Of a DNA stretch of 64,000 nt, positions 26,224 to 35,372 are shown one piece after another (positions within the stretch are counted from its first letter, which is position 1; every line of letters begins with the position of its first letter). The position numbers and the translations under genes were made by a program. This DNA is from Aquabacter sp965279295. GTDB lineage: Bacteria > Pseudomonadota > Alphaproteobacteria > Rhizobiales > Xanthobacteraceae. The DNA is taken from assembly GCA_965279295.1 (NCBI GenBank), contig CBDIHQ010000014.1; one strand, written 5' to 3'. The notes beneath the pieces are model-generated. The model searched no databases. It was not told where the DNA came from and saw only the letters and a program-made list of their open reading frames with translations.

Positions 26224-27643
26224 TCTGGTATTCGATCGTATCGTCCAATATTTCCGAGATGCTTTCATGCATGACAATATGCTCGGATACTCGGAATGAT
26301 TGAAGGCGCAGCTCCGGGACTGCGACGCTTTCCCAAAGGGTTCCCCTCAGGATCGAGCCGATGGCGAAAAGAACCGTGGACGGCACGCCGTTGGCATCAA
26401 TGACCGCGTAATTCGATGCCACGCGAATCCCAAGGTTCAACTCATCCGGCTGAACCATCCCATTCGCCAGGAGTGCCGCGAACAGCGGGTTCTCCGGGGG
26501 CAGCAAGCTCTCTCGGGGGCCCGTGCAGTTTATCACCGTGCCGGCGCCGATGGCGCGTTGACACCCTTGGCTTTCGACTGTGACGAACAGGGTCTCAGGG
26601 ACTTCCACCGCAAATTTTAGGCGTCCTTTGATGATCTCCAGCCGGCCATCCGCGATAGCCCGCTGAAGGCGGTCATGCACGTCCGGCGCGATGCGGTGTC
26701 GGTTCACATTCCAGCGGGTCCGCAGATGGCGGTTGAACCGCTTTTTCTCGGCCAAGGAAAAGCCCTGCCAGATCTGCTGGGTTCGGGCGCGCAGCTTGTC
26801 GACCAGAATGGCCGGGTTGAGACCCTGGGCCTTAAGTGCGCGATAATGCGTCTTGAACAGGGTGAACATCTCCCGCAGGGAGATGTTCATGTCGTGCCCG
26901 TCGAGAAAATCCGGGTAATCGAATCCACGAAAATGCGGCAGCGGAAGCAGGCCGTTGCGCGAAACGGCACGGATTTTTCCCTGCCAATCCATGTCGAGCA
27001 ACGACAAGACCGTGTCGACCATGGTCAGGCCGGTGCCGACCAGCAAAACATCGTCTTCGATTGCGGGCAGATGCTTTTCCCAACCGATCCAGGGATTGGC
27101 GATGTAGCGCTTGCTGTGGGGATCCAGGCCGCGTAGCGGGAAGTCGGTTGGAGGTTTGTTGCCCACCGCCAGCACGATGTGATCCGCGTGCAGGACGGCG
27201 CCGGACCGCAGGGTGACACTGGCCCCGTCGCCGTCCAGCGCAAGTGCCGTGGCCTCTTCGCGGTGCACCTCGAAAGACATCCCCTTCTGGGCTGAGAGGA
27301 TAGAAGAGTAGGCCTGGAAAAGACCCTGGATGTAGTCGCCATAAACGCGGCGCGGAATGAACTTCTCGCGAAGCTCCGCAGGCGGAACGTCGAGATATTC
27401 GGATCGCGTCTGTAGCCACTCGACGAAATGGTTGGGCTGGTCCGCCAGCGCCGACATATTGCGCGCGGCGACATTGAGAAGGTGGCTACCGCTGCGGGTG
27501 TGGTAGGCGATGCCCCGGCACAGGATATCGCTCTTGTCGATGACGATGAGGTGCAGCGGAACCGTGCTCAATCGGGCGAGATTTACCGCCGTTATGGCAC
27601 CGCTGAAGCCGGCGCCGATGATGATGATCGTCTTCATAGGCAT
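26219..27643 (-). CDS. FAD/NAD(P)-binding oxidoreductase-like protein
   Basis: A 474-residue flavoprotein-like sequence. The N-terminal dinucleotide motif is IIIIGAGFSGAITAVNLARL. It continues with LIVIDKSDILCRGIAYHTRS, a pattern of the NAD_binding_9 family of FAD/NAD(P)-binding proteins, then IVLAVGNKPPTDFPLRGLDP and a second Rossmann-like VLLVGTGLTMVDTVLSLLDM near residue 185. The C-terminal part contains GTVINCTGPRESLLPPENPL. No membrane segment is evident. The start was set at 27643 (MPMKTIIII); 27637 is equally possible, and the open frame continues into a repeat, which argues against longer starts. The substrate is unknown. A terminator follows. Confidence 0.82.
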   Translation of the reverse strand: MPMKTIIIIGAGFSGAITAVNLARLSTVPLHLIVIDKSDILCRGIAYHTRSGSHLLNVAARNMSALADQPNHFVEWLQTRSEYLDVPPAELREKFIPRRVYGDYIQGLFQAYSSILSAQKGMSFEVHREEATALALDGDGASVTLRSGAVLHADHIVLAVGNKPPTDFPLRGLDPHSKRYIANPWIGWEKHLPAIEDDVLLVGTGLTMVDTVLSLLDMDWQGKIRAVSRNGLLPLPHFRGFDYPDFLDGHDMNISLREMFTLFKTHYRALKAQGLNPAILVDKLRARTQQIWQGFSLAEKKRFNRHLRTRWNVNRHRIAPDVHDRLQRAIADGRLEIIKGRLKFAVEVPETLFVTVESQGCQRAIGAGTVINCTGPRESLLPPENPLFAALLANGMVQPDELNLGIRVASNYAVIDANGVPSTVLFAIGSILRGTLWESVAVPELRLQSFRVSEHIVMHESISEILDDTIEYQI

Positions 27644-27821
27644 CAGGTGTGAATCGGCTTTCGTGCCATCCGGGGAGCGCGCGAGCATACGCACCGCCAG
27701 CGGCCTTCCTAGCTTAAACTTTCTCCTGGCAGGATGGCGTGACGGCCGGCCCGAAAGGTCGCGCTTTTTCTCAGCGCGAAACGGCGACCCCGTGCGGGCG
27801 TGTTGCGTCATGCGCGGTGGC

Positions 27822-27862
27822 TCCCTCTCCCGCTTGCTGGGGAGGGCTGGGGAGGGGGCAGG
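27822..27862. repeat. REP-like palindrome, 27.8 kb copy
   Basis: CTCCCTCTCCCGCTTGCTGG and the following GGAGGGCTGGGGAGGGGG form the GC-rich core; GTTGCGTCATGCGCGGTGG to the left matches the flank of the copies at 6.9 kb and 37.3 kb. It lies upstream of the FAD/NAD(P)-binding gene. Confidence 0.55.
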
Positions 27863-27904
27863 AGCCTTAAGAAAAGGCTCTGCACCCGGCCATGTCTCAC
27901 CCTG

Positions 27905-28150
27905 ATGCGGCCGACCTTCGCCGCGTTTGCGGCGGCCTTGCGGACGCTCGGCATCGATGAGGGCGATCACGTCAGTCTGGCGATCGCGGCAAGCTTTCGT
28001 GGGCGACGCGTTTCTGGTGGCTGCTGCACGCCTTTGGGTTCGATCGCGTCAGCCTGCCGGAAGGGAGCCTTCTGGACGCCCGGAGCGGCCGGCTGCTCGA
28101 TGCTCCGGCGCTACTCCAGATCAAGCTGGCAGGGAGAGGCTGTCAGTTTA
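27905..28150 (+). pseudogene. Rhodanese/sulfurtransferase fragment, frameshifted
   Basis: One frame reads FAAFAAALRTLGIDEGDHV, the usual segment before the active-site strand of rhodanese-type sulfurtransferases. After a frameshift near 27990 the next frame reads WATRFWWLLHAFGFDRVSLP and SLLDARSGRLLDAP, matching the RLWWLLRAFGHDRVSVLDGG-type segment of the same family. No start, no catalytic Cys loop and no intact reading frame remain. The fragment ends against the 3' end of the GST gene. The assignment rests on family resemblance by eye. Confidence 0.55.
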
Positions 28151-29023
28151 TGTCGCGGCGCCGATCTTGTCCTGGGTCTGGGTCTCGAAGTCGCTGGCGT
28201 CGTGGCGCTCGTGCAACTGGCTGGAAGGATCGCCGGAGGTGCGGTTCACCATACGGCCGCGCCGCACCGCGGGTCGTTCGAGGATGGCGTCGGCCCAGCG
28301 CTGGATGTGCGTGTACTCCTCGACCGAGAGGAATTCGGCCGCGTTGTACAGCCAGCCTTTGACGATGCCGCCGTACCAGGGAAACACCGCGATATCGGCG
28401 ATCGTATATTCGCTGCCGGCCAGATATTCGCTCTCCGCGAGGCGGCGGTCCAGCACGTCGAGCTGCCGCTTCGCCTCCATGGCGAACCGGTCGATGGCAT
28501 ATTCGATCTTGGTTGGAGCATAGGCGTAGAAATGGCCGAAACCACCGCCGAGATACGGCGCGCTCCCCATCTGCCAGAACAACCAGGAGAGACACTCCGC
28601 GCGCGCCGCGCCTTGTGTGGGCAGAAGCGAGCCGAACTTCTCGGCGAGATACATGAGGATCGCGCCGGATTCGAAGACGCGGACCGGTTCGGGGCCGCTG
28701 CGGTCCATCAGCGCCGGAATCTTTGAGTTGGGATTGACCTCCACGAACCCGCTGCCGAATTGGTCGCCCTGACCGATCCGGATCAACCAGGCATCATATT
28801 CTGCGCCGCTGTGGCCGAGCGCCAGAAGCTCTTCCAGCATGATCGTGACCTTCTGGCCATTCGGTGTCGCCAACGAATAGAGCTGAAGCGGATGTTTGCC
28901 GACGGGCAGGTCTTTGTCGGACGTCGGGCCGGCGATCGGACGATTGATGTTCGCGAACTGGCCGCCGCTGGCCTTGTTCCAGGTCCAGGTCTTCGGCGGT
29001 GTGTATTCGGATGAACCGGCCAT
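28148..29023 (-). CDS. yghU: Glutathione S-transferase, YghU-like
   Basis: A 291-residue protein of the Nu-class GST/disulfide-bond oxidoreductase group (YghU/YfcG). It has the long N-terminal extension typical of YghU (YTPPKTWTWNKASGGQFANI, NRPIAGPTSDKDLPVGKHPL). The thioredoxin-like domain follows, with LYSLATPNGQKVTIMLEELL and NPNSKIPALMD, then ESGAILMYLAEKFG. The helical C-terminal domain ends with YTIADIAVFPWYGGIVKGWL. Relatives reduce disulfides or peroxides using two bound glutathiones. GGAGC lies upstream of the ATG at 29023. No operon partner is evident. Confidence 0.92.
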   Translation of the reverse strand: MAGSSEYTPPKTWTWNKASGGQFANINRPIAGPTSDKDLPVGKHPLQLYSLATPNGQKVTIMLEELLALGHSGAEYDAWLIRIGQGDQFGSGFVEVNPNSKIPALMDRSGPEPVRVFESGAILMYLAEKFGSLLPTQGAARAECLSWLFWQMGSAPYLGGGFGHFYAYAPTKIEYAIDRFAMEAKRQLDVLDRRLAESEYLAGSEYTIADIAVFPWYGGIVKGWLYNAAEFLSVEEYTHIQRWADAILERPAVRRGRMVNRTSGDPSSQLHERHDASDFETQTQDKIGAAT

Positions 29024-29135
29024 TTTCAAAGCTCCGAGTTCTCGTCGATCATGCAGGGCGATGCCACGCGGAGAGCACCACTGCCACATCGCCCGGCGCA
29101 CTCCAAGCGGGTCGTTGTTTCAAAAACAATTGAAA

Positions 29136-29160
29136 GGCCGACGCGGAGCGCGCGTCGGCC
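29136..29160. terminator. Hairpin downstream of the ku-ligD-ku operon
   Basis: GGCCGACGCG and CGCGTCGGCC form a perfect 10-bp stem with a 5-base loop. On the minus strand it is followed by TTTCAATTGTTTTTG. It lies about 265 bp after the last Ku gene and 113 bp before the GST start, so it probably ends the NHEJ transcript. The 29161-29424 stretch holds no supported gene. Confidence 0.5.
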
Positions 29161-29424
29161 AGGATTGACGTTACGTGCCAAAGCGTCAGGCGGATCGGCC
29201 GGCACGATGCCGGGACGCTGACTGTGTGATGTCGGCGTCGTAGAAGATATGCGACGGGCCGCTCGCGACAAGAACGATAGGATGTCCTGGAACGTGAGGG
29301 TCTTCACCATGAGAAGGCGGGTGCCGGAGCGCGAGCACACGGCCTCGATCACCACCGAGCCGCGATCATGTGGCCGGCCGTGGTGTCTCGTCCGCCGCCG
29401 GGGTGAACACCAAGACGTCTGAAA

Positions 29425-30222
29425 TCACCGCTTGCCGTCGCCGCTTTTGAGGCTTCGGCGCAGGGCGTCCATGATGTTCACGACATTGTCCTGCGGCGGC
29501 TCGCTCGGCTTTGCCTTGCGCGCGCGGGAAGGGCGCTTGCGGCTCTTGGAGGCGATGAGGGCCTTCATGCCCTCCTGCATGGGGTCCTTCACCAAGGTCG
29601 GAGACCAGGCGCGGGTCCGGCTGTCGATGAGCTTGCGCACAAGCTCCAGGGACGCCGTGTCGGGCAGACCGCCCGCGTCCACTTCCCCCTCGAAGTCTCG
29701 AACCTCGTCGCCATCGCGCAGGGTCCAGAGCATGAAGCCGTTGTCGCGCGGTTCCAGCATCACGCCATGCTCGCGCCGATAGAGGACAAGGCGGGAGAGG
29801 GCGGCGGTGCCGGTCTTCGTCATGGCGTCGCGGATCACCGCGAATGCCTCCGCGCCCACCTTGTCGTCGGGCACCACATAATGCGGCTTGTCGAGATGGA
29901 GCCAACTGACGCTGTCGCGCGGGACGAAGTTTTCGATATCGATGGTGCGCACGGTTTCAAGGGCGATGGCGTCCAGCTCGTCGTCCTCGATCAGCACATA
30001 ATTATCTTCGCCGGATTGGTAGCCGCGCGCCTCGTCTTCCTCGCGCACCGGCTTGCCGGTGGTCTCGTCGATATAACGCGTGACGATGCGATTGCCGGTG
30101 TCGCGGTTGAGGGTGTGGAAGCGCACCTTGTCCCGGTCGCTGGTCGCGGGGGTCATGGCAACGCGGCAAGTCACCAGCGATAGCCTCAGATAGCCTTTCC
30201 AGAATGCCCGTGGCGCCATCAT
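29425..30222 (-). CDS. ku: Ku protein (second of the NHEJ operon)
   Basis: A 265-residue bacterial Ku homologue that binds double-strand DNA ends and recruits LigD. The core begins AFWKGYLRLSLVTCRVAMTP and contains RYIDETTGKPVREEDEARGY, YVLIEDDELDAIALETVRTI and YRREHGVMLEPRDNGFMLWT, all Ku beta-barrel segments. The C-terminal ~50 residues are a basic Lys/Arg tail (KSRKRPSRARKAK). The start ATG overlaps the ligD stop as ATGA. It is diverged from the other Ku at 32780, so the two could form a heterodimer. Confidence 0.95.
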   Translation of the reverse strand: MMAPRAFWKGYLRLSLVTCRVAMTPATSDRDKVRFHTLNRDTGNRIVTRYIDETTGKPVREEDEARGYQSGEDNYVLIEDDELDAIALETVRTIDIENFVPRDSVSWLHLDKPHYVVPDDKVGAEAFAVIRDAMTKTGTAALSRLVLYRREHGVMLEPRDNGFMLWTLRDGDEVRDFEGEVDAGGLPDTASLELVRKLIDSRTRAWSPTLVKDPMQEGMKALIASKSRKRPSRARKAKPSEPPQDNVVNIMDALRRSLKSGDGKR

Positions 30223-32777
30223 GCCCTCCCTTTACGGCGTGCGGCCGGCAATGGTTTCGCGTGGGTCCGGAACTCGCCCCAAGGGTCTTGATCCAGGTGC
30301 GAAAGCCGCGCCGGGGCGTTCATTACCGTGAAGTGGGCCGGCCCGATGTCCCCTGACAATTCATCCCAGGCGAGCGGCATGGAGACGCTGGCGCCGGCCC
30401 GCGCACGGGTGGAATAGGGCGCCACCGCCGTCTGGCCGCGCTGGTTGCGCAGATAGTCGATCAGGATTTTGCCGCGCCGTTTCGCCTTGGCGATGGTCGC
30501 GACATAACGCTCGGGATCGTCCGAGGCCATCTCCTCCGCGAGCCCCTTGGTGAACGCCTTGACCGCCGGCCACGCCGCCTTGGGCTTCAGGGGCGAGACG
30601 ACGTGAAGTCCCTTGCCGCCAGAGGTTTTCACGAAGCTTTCCATCCCCAGTGCCTTGAGCCGCGCGCGCACATCGAGCGCGGCGTCGATCACCTCTTGCC
30701 AAGAGACGCCCTCGCCGGGGTCGAGATCGAAAATCATCTGGTCCGGTAATTCCAGCGCATCGAGGGTCGATCCCCAGGGGTGGATTTCCAGCACCCCGGC
30801 TTGAACCAGGCCGATGAGGCCGTCGAGGTCCATCACGGTGATGAGCGGTTCTGCGGCCTTATCCTTGGGGTCCTGCGCGAGCTGGATCGCTTTGCTGGCG
30901 CCGCGCCACACATGCTTCTGGAAGAAGCATTGCCCGGCGGTCCCCTCGGGGCAGCGCACCAGCGCCAAGGGCCGGTTGACGATGAATGGCGCGATGCGCC
31001 GCCACACCCCGGAATAATAATCGGCAAGCCCCGCCTTGGTGACGCCGGCATCGGACCAATAGACACGATCTGGGTGGGTGAGCTTCACCTTGCTGGCGGG
31101 CGCTGCTTCCGGTTTCGCAGCAGCCTTGTCTGGCGCTTTCGGGGTTTCGTGCACGATCTCCTCCGCAGCCTTGTCCTCGCGCAGCCCACGGAAGGCCGCA
31201 TGGCGCAGATGGCCGCTGGCGGTCCAGGCGCCGAATTCCACCTCCGCCACCAGTTCGGGCCGCACATAGCGCGCGCCGCGCGCCTCCTCGGCGGTGAGGC
31301 GCGCGCCAAACGGGCTGGAGGCACGGGAGAGGGGCTCCAGCGTCTTGAACAGATCCTTGGCGAGGGCGTCGGTGAAACCGGTGCCGACGCGGCCAACATG
31401 ATGCAGCGTCTTGCCCTCATACACGCCGAGCAGAAGCGAGCCGATGGTCCGGGGCGCAACCGTGGAGGGCACGAAGCCGGCCACCACGAATTCCTGACGC
31501 GCCGTGCATTTCGATTTGATCCAGGTCTTGCCGCGGCCGCCGCGATAGGGCGCGTCGCGCACCTTTGAGATCACGCCCTCAAGGCTCAGCCGGCAGGCAT
31601 GGCGCAGCACCATGTCGCCGCTTTCCTCGAAGTGGCCGCTGTAGCGAAGCAGGCTCTTGTGCGCCGGCATCATCCGCTCCAGCGATGCCTTGCGCTCCAC
31701 GAGCGGCACAGCGGTGAGGTCGTCGCCGTCGAGATAGAGCAGATCGAACAGGTAGAAGCTGAAGCGGTCGCTCCGGCCTTCGCTGAGGTCGGCTTGAAGC
31801 GCGGAAAAGTCCGATGCGCCGGTGGACGTCTCCACCACGAGTTCGCCGTCGATGATGGCGGTTTCCAGAGGCAATTCCAGCAGGGCGGCGATCACGGCCT
31901 TGCCGAATCTGTCGGTCCAATCACGCCCGCTTCGGGTGAGAAGCTTGACGCCGCCGTCCGCGATATGCGCCTGAAGCCGATATCCGTCGAACTTGATCTC
32001 ATGCAGCCAGCGCGCGCCGGCGGGTGGGTGTGTGGCGAGCGTCGCCAGAGCGGGCTCGATGAATTCCGGCATGGCGGCTTGCTTCGCGCCCTTGATCTTC
32101 GCGGGGGAGGGCGCGGCTTTCGCTATGGCCGTCTTGGCGGCGGGCTTTGGTTCGGTCGTGGTCTTTGCCTTGGCCTTGATGATCCGGCCGGTCTTGGAGG
32201 ACCAGCCGGGTGTCTCGCCGGCGATATCGGCGATGTCGCGGCCGGTCTTCACGGATTCCGGGCGTTCTTCAAGAATATCGCCGGCATCATCGGGGCGGGC
32301 GAAAGCATCCTCGCCCTTGATGAGAAGCCAGTTCTCGCGCTTCTCACCGGGCTTCCCGTGCATGCGCACCAGATGCCAGAGCCCGCCGAGCTTCTCGCCC
32401 TTCAGCTCGAATTCCAGATGGCCCTTGGCGTAGCCCTTTTGGGCATCACCGATCGGCGTCCAGGTGCCCCGATCCCACAGGACGACGGTGCCGCCGCCAT
32501 ATTCCCCCTTGGGGATGGTGCCTTCAAACCCGCCATATTCCAGCGGGTGATCTTCCACATGCACCGCCAACCGCTTCTCGCCGGGGTTGAGGCTTGGCCC
32601 GCGCGTCACGGCCCAGCTTTTCAGCACGCCGTCCATCTCCAGGCGGAAATCGTAATGCAGGCGCGTGGCGTCATGCTTTTGGATGACGAAGCTGTTGCCG
32701 TGCTTGCGCGCCCGCCCGCCCTTCGGCTCGGCGGTGGCAGAGAAATTCCGCTTCTTGCGGTAGAGTTCGAGCGCCAT
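30219..32777 (-). CDS. ligD: Multifunctional DNA ligase D
   Basis: An 852-residue NHEJ enzyme with domains in the order phosphoesterase, ligase, polymerase. The 3'-phosphoesterase begins near residue 33 (HDATRLHYDFRLEMDGVLKS; VHVEDHPLEYGGFEG). The ATP-dependent ligase has the adenylated lysine K262 in HEIKFDGYRLQAH. The C-terminal primase/polymerase runs from about residue 560 (DRVYWSDAGVTKAGLADYYS) and includes MIFDLDPGEG metal-binding residues. A Lys/Ala-rich linker separates the first two. The gene lies 2 bp after the first Ku gene and overlaps the second by 4 bp, so all three are translated together. Confidence 0.97.
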   Translation of the reverse strand: MALELYRKKRNFSATAEPKGGRARKHGNSFVIQKHDATRLHYDFRLEMDGVLKSWAVTRGPSLNPGEKRLAVHVEDHPLEYGGFEGTIPKGEYGGGTVVLWDRGTWTPIGDAQKGYAKGHLEFELKGEKLGGLWHLVRMHGKPGEKRENWLLIKGEDAFARPDDAGDILEERPESVKTGRDIADIAGETPGWSSKTGRIIKAKAKTTTEPKPAAKTAIAKAAPSPAKIKGAKQAAMPEFIEPALATLATHPPAGARWLHEIKFDGYRLQAHIADGGVKLLTRSGRDWTDRFGKAVIAALLELPLETAIIDGELVVETSTGASDFSALQADLSEGRSDRFSFYLFDLLYLDGDDLTAVPLVERKASLERMMPAHKSLLRYSGHFEESGDMVLRHACRLSLEGVISKVRDAPYRGGRGKTWIKSKCTARQEFVVAGFVPSTVAPRTIGSLLLGVYEGKTLHHVGRVGTGFTDALAKDLFKTLEPLSRASSPFGARLTAEEARGARYVRPELVAEVEFGAWTASGHLRHAAFRGLREDKAAEEIVHETPKAPDKAAAKPEAAPASKVKLTHPDRVYWSDAGVTKAGLADYYSGVWRRIAPFIVNRPLALVRCPEGTAGQCFFQKHVWRGASKAIQLAQDPKDKAAEPLITVMDLDGLIGLVQAGVLEIHPWGSTLDALELPDQMIFDLDPGEGVSWQEVIDAALDVRARLKALGMESFVKTSGGKGLHVVSPLKPKAAWPAVKAFTKGLAEEMASDDPERYVATIAKAKRRGKILIDYLRNQRGQTAVAPYSTRARAGASVSMPLAWDELSGDIGPAHFTVMNAPARLSHLDQDPWGEFRTHAKPLPAARRKGRA

Positions 32778-32779
32778 TG

Positions 32780-33652
32780 TCAGCCCGCCTTCCGATGCGG
32801 CATGGCGGGCTTTTTCGCTGCCGCTTTTTTCGGTGTGCGCTTCGATGCTGCTGCGGTTTTGCCGGCGGGCTCGTCCTTGAGGTTCGCACTTTCGCGCAGG
32901 GCCGCCATGAGGTCGACGACCTTGCCGCGCGGCGCCTTCTTGGGCGGCGGGATCTTCCGTCCTTCGAGCTTCGCCTTCACCAGTTCCGCCAAGGCGGCCT
33001 CATAGCGATCGTCGAACGCCGAGGGGTCGAATTTGCCCTTCTTGGTGCCGATGATGTGGGTGGCGAGCTTCAGCATCTCGCCCGTTACCTTGACCTTCGG
33101 AATGTCCGCGAACACCTCTTCGGCGCGGCGGACCTCATAGTCGAAGTTTAGGGTCTCGGCGATCAAGGTGCCGTCCGCGCCGGGCCGGATGAGCAGCCGG
33201 CGCAGGCGTCGGAACAGCAGCGCCTCGCCCAGCGCCGCGACCTTCTTCTCCGCCATGCCGGCGGCGATCAGGTCGAATGCCTCGGCGCTGGCGGCGTCTG
33301 CGGGGGAGAGGAAATAGGGCCGGTCCAGATAGGCCTCGTCGATCTCCGCGCAGGGCAGGAAGGCGTCCACCGTGATGGTCTTGGTGTTCTCCGGCACCAT
33401 GTCGGCGATTTCTTCCGGTTCGATGACGATGTATTCGCCGGTCGCCACCTCGTAGCCCTTCACCTGACTGTCGCTTTCTACCGGCTGCCCGGTCTCCGCG
33501 TCGACATATTGACGGCGCAGGCGCCCGCCGGTCTTGCGGGACACCATGTGCAGCGAGATACGCTCCGAGGCGGATGTGGCGGCATGGAGCGCCACGCCGC
33601 AGGTCAGTGCGCCGACGCTGAGAAAGCCCTTCCAAATCGCTCGCGACGCCAT
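32780..33652 (-). CDS. ku: Ku protein (first of the NHEJ operon)
   Basis: A 290-residue Ku homologue. The N-terminus MASRAIWKGFLSVGALTCGV defines the start; the open frame continues 126 codons upstream but that part lacks Ku character and overlaps the divergent PLD gene. Core segments are RRQYVDAETGQPVESDSQVK, YIVIEPEEIADMVPENTKTI and AYLDRPYFLSPAD. The C-terminus is an extended Lys/Pro/Ala-rich tail (KRTPKKAAAKKPAMPHRKAG), typical of DNA-end-bridging Ku proteins. It is the promoter-proximal gene of ku-ligD-ku and is divergent from the PLD-family gene. Confidence 0.95.
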   Translation of the reverse strand: MASRAIWKGFLSVGALTCGVALHAATSASERISLHMVSRKTGGRLRRQYVDAETGQPVESDSQVKGYEVATGEYIVIEPEEIADMVPENTKTITVDAFLPCAEIDEAYLDRPYFLSPADAASAEAFDLIAAGMAEKKVAALGEALLFRRLRRLLIRPGADGTLIAETLNFDYEVRRAEEVFADIPKVKVTGEMLKLATHIIGTKKGKFDPSAFDDRYEAALAELVKAKLEGRKIPPPKKAPRGKVVDLMAALRESANLKDEPAGKTAAASKRTPKKAAAKKPAMPHRKAG

Positions 33653-33833
33653 CGCTTCAATCCCTGGATTTGCGCGTCCATCCGCGCGGGGCGCAGGACG
33701 CGACGAGCGTGACAACAACCGTGGGGCGTTCGCCGTTCCACGCCGCGCCGCCAATCGCCGACCTGGAACCAAGCCGCAATTCCCGACTTCCCCCCATGAC
33801 ACCTTTTTATGGGCACTTTGCCGGAGGCGATCC

Positions 33834-35366
33834 GTGGCGCATTCCTCGTTCCTGAATTTTCCCCTGTTGCGACGGACCCAGGAAACCTTCCCCGCCCTCG
33901 CGCCACAGGTTCTGAAGGGGACGGCGCCCGTGCGGACGCGCGATCTCGACGGGCCGATCCTCTCCCCCGGCTGGAATTGCTGGCGCCTCGCGCGGGCGCA
34001 CCGCGCAAGTGTGCTGGTCGACGGCTGCAATTATTTCGCCCAGCTTGAGAAGGCCCTGCAGGAGGCGCAGCGGTCCATCATGATCCTGGGCTGGGATTTC
34101 GACGGGCGGATCCGGCTTCACCCCGACAACGACATCACCCTCGGGCAGCTTCTGCGCCAGTTGGTGGAGGCGCGGCCCGAGCTTGAGGTGCGCATCCTGG
34201 TCTGGAGCAGCGCGGTGGTGCACGCCCCGAGCGCGCCTTCAGAACTGCTGATCGGCGACACCTGGCAGGAGCATCCGCGCATCCAGCTTCGCCTCGACAC
34301 CACGCATCCCTTTTACGCCGCGCACCACCAGAAGGTGGTCTGCATCGACGGCGCTTTGGCCTTCGTGGGCGGCATGGATCTGACGGTGGACCGCTGGGAC
34401 ACCCCCGAGCACATCTACCAGGACCCGCGCCGCATGACCCCCTCCGGCGCCCCCTACGGGCCGGTGCATGACACCCAATTATTGGTGGACGGCGAGGCGG
34501 CGCGTGCGGTGTGCACGCTCGCCCACATCCGCTGGAACGAGGGCACGGGCGAGGACCTCGCCTTCTGCCCCGACGAGGTGGATTACTGGCCGCGCGGCCT
34601 TGAGCCAGACTTCAGGGAGATGGACGTCGGCATTTCCCGCGCCATGCCGGAATGGGGAAAGCGCAAGGCGGTGGGGGAATCCCCCCGCCTCACGGCGGAC
34701 GCGCTGCGGGCGGCCCGGCACACGATTTTTCTTGAGGCGCAGTATCTCACCGCCGACTTCATCGCCGACGTGCTGGAGCAGAAGCTGAGGGAGCAGGATG
34801 GGCCGGACGTGGTCGCTGTGGTCAGCCGTGCCGCCCATACCTTGCCCGAGCGCCTCATCATGGGCGAAAACCGCGACCGGATGATCCGCCGCCTCACCCG
34901 CGCCGACCGCTATGACCGCTTCCGCATCTACCACCCCGTCGTGCCCTCGCCGGAGAATGACTGCGCGGTGCTCATCCATTCCAAGCTGATCCTGGTGGAC
35001 GATCGTTTCCTGCGGGTCGGCTCCTCCAACCTGAACAACCGCTCCATCGGCCTCGACACCGAGCTGGACATGTCGATTGAGGCCCAGGACGAAGACGGAC
35101 GCGCCGCAATCGCGGCGGTGCGCGATCGCCTGCTGGGCGAGCATCTCGGCGTCGCGCCGGAGCAGGTCGGGCAGGTTATCGCCAAGGAGGGCTCGCTGGT
35201 GCGCGCCATCGAGCGGCTGAACACCGGTACCCGCGGGCTTCGCGCGTTCCCGGCCATCGACACCGAGGGTCCAGTGCGCCCGGTGTTCGCCACGGCCCTG
35301 CTCGACCCGTCGCGCCCGTTCGAGCCGCTGTGGATGCTGAAGCGGCGCAAGCGCAAGGTTCGGTGA
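33834..35366 (+). CDS. Phospholipase D/cardiolipin synthase-like protein (YbhO/ClsB-type)
   Basis: A 510-residue PLD-superfamily protein with two HKD motifs: H165-Q-K167 with D172 (HHQKVVCIDGALAFVGG) and H382-S-K384 with D389 (HSKLILVDDRFLRVGSSNLN). It has no N-terminal membrane helices. The GTG start at 33834 was chosen because GGAGG lies just upstream; the longer frame overlaps the Ku gene start. Reaction: phosphatidyl transfer or hydrolysis, e.g. cardiolipin formation. Its 3' end is 6 bp from the convergent YbhN-like gene, and a YbhP-like gene lies beyond, echoing E. coli ybhP-ybhO-ybhN. Confidence 0.88.
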   Translation: MAHSSFLNFPLLRRTQETFPALAPQVLKGTAPVRTRDLDGPILSPGWNCWRLARAHRASVLVDGCNYFAQLEKALQEAQRSIMILGWDFDGRIRLHPDNDITLGQLLRQLVEARPELEVRILVWSSAVVHAPSAPSELLIGDTWQEHPRIQLRLDTTHPFYAAHHQKVVCIDGALAFVGGMDLTVDRWDTPEHIYQDPRRMTPSGAPYGPVHDTQLLVDGEAARAVCTLAHIRWNEGTGEDLAFCPDEVDYWPRGLEPDFREMDVGISRAMPEWGKRKAVGESPRLTADALRAARHTIFLEAQYLTADFIADVLEQKLREQDGPDVVAVVSRAAHTLPERLIMGENRDRMIRRLTRADRYDRFRIYHPVVPSPENDCAVLIHSKLILVDDRFLRVGSSNLNNRSIGLDTELDMSIEAQDEDGRAAIAAVRDRLLGEHLGVAPEQVGQVIAKEGSLVRAIERLNTGTRGLRAFPAIDTEGPVRPVFATALLDPSRPFEPLWMLKRRKRKVR

Positions 35367-35372
35367 CGGAGC

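Noticed and set aside
29026..29355. 109-codon minus-strand frame upstream of the GST gene
   Set aside because: It runs through the terminator-like hairpin at 29136-29160, and the product has no recognisable features.
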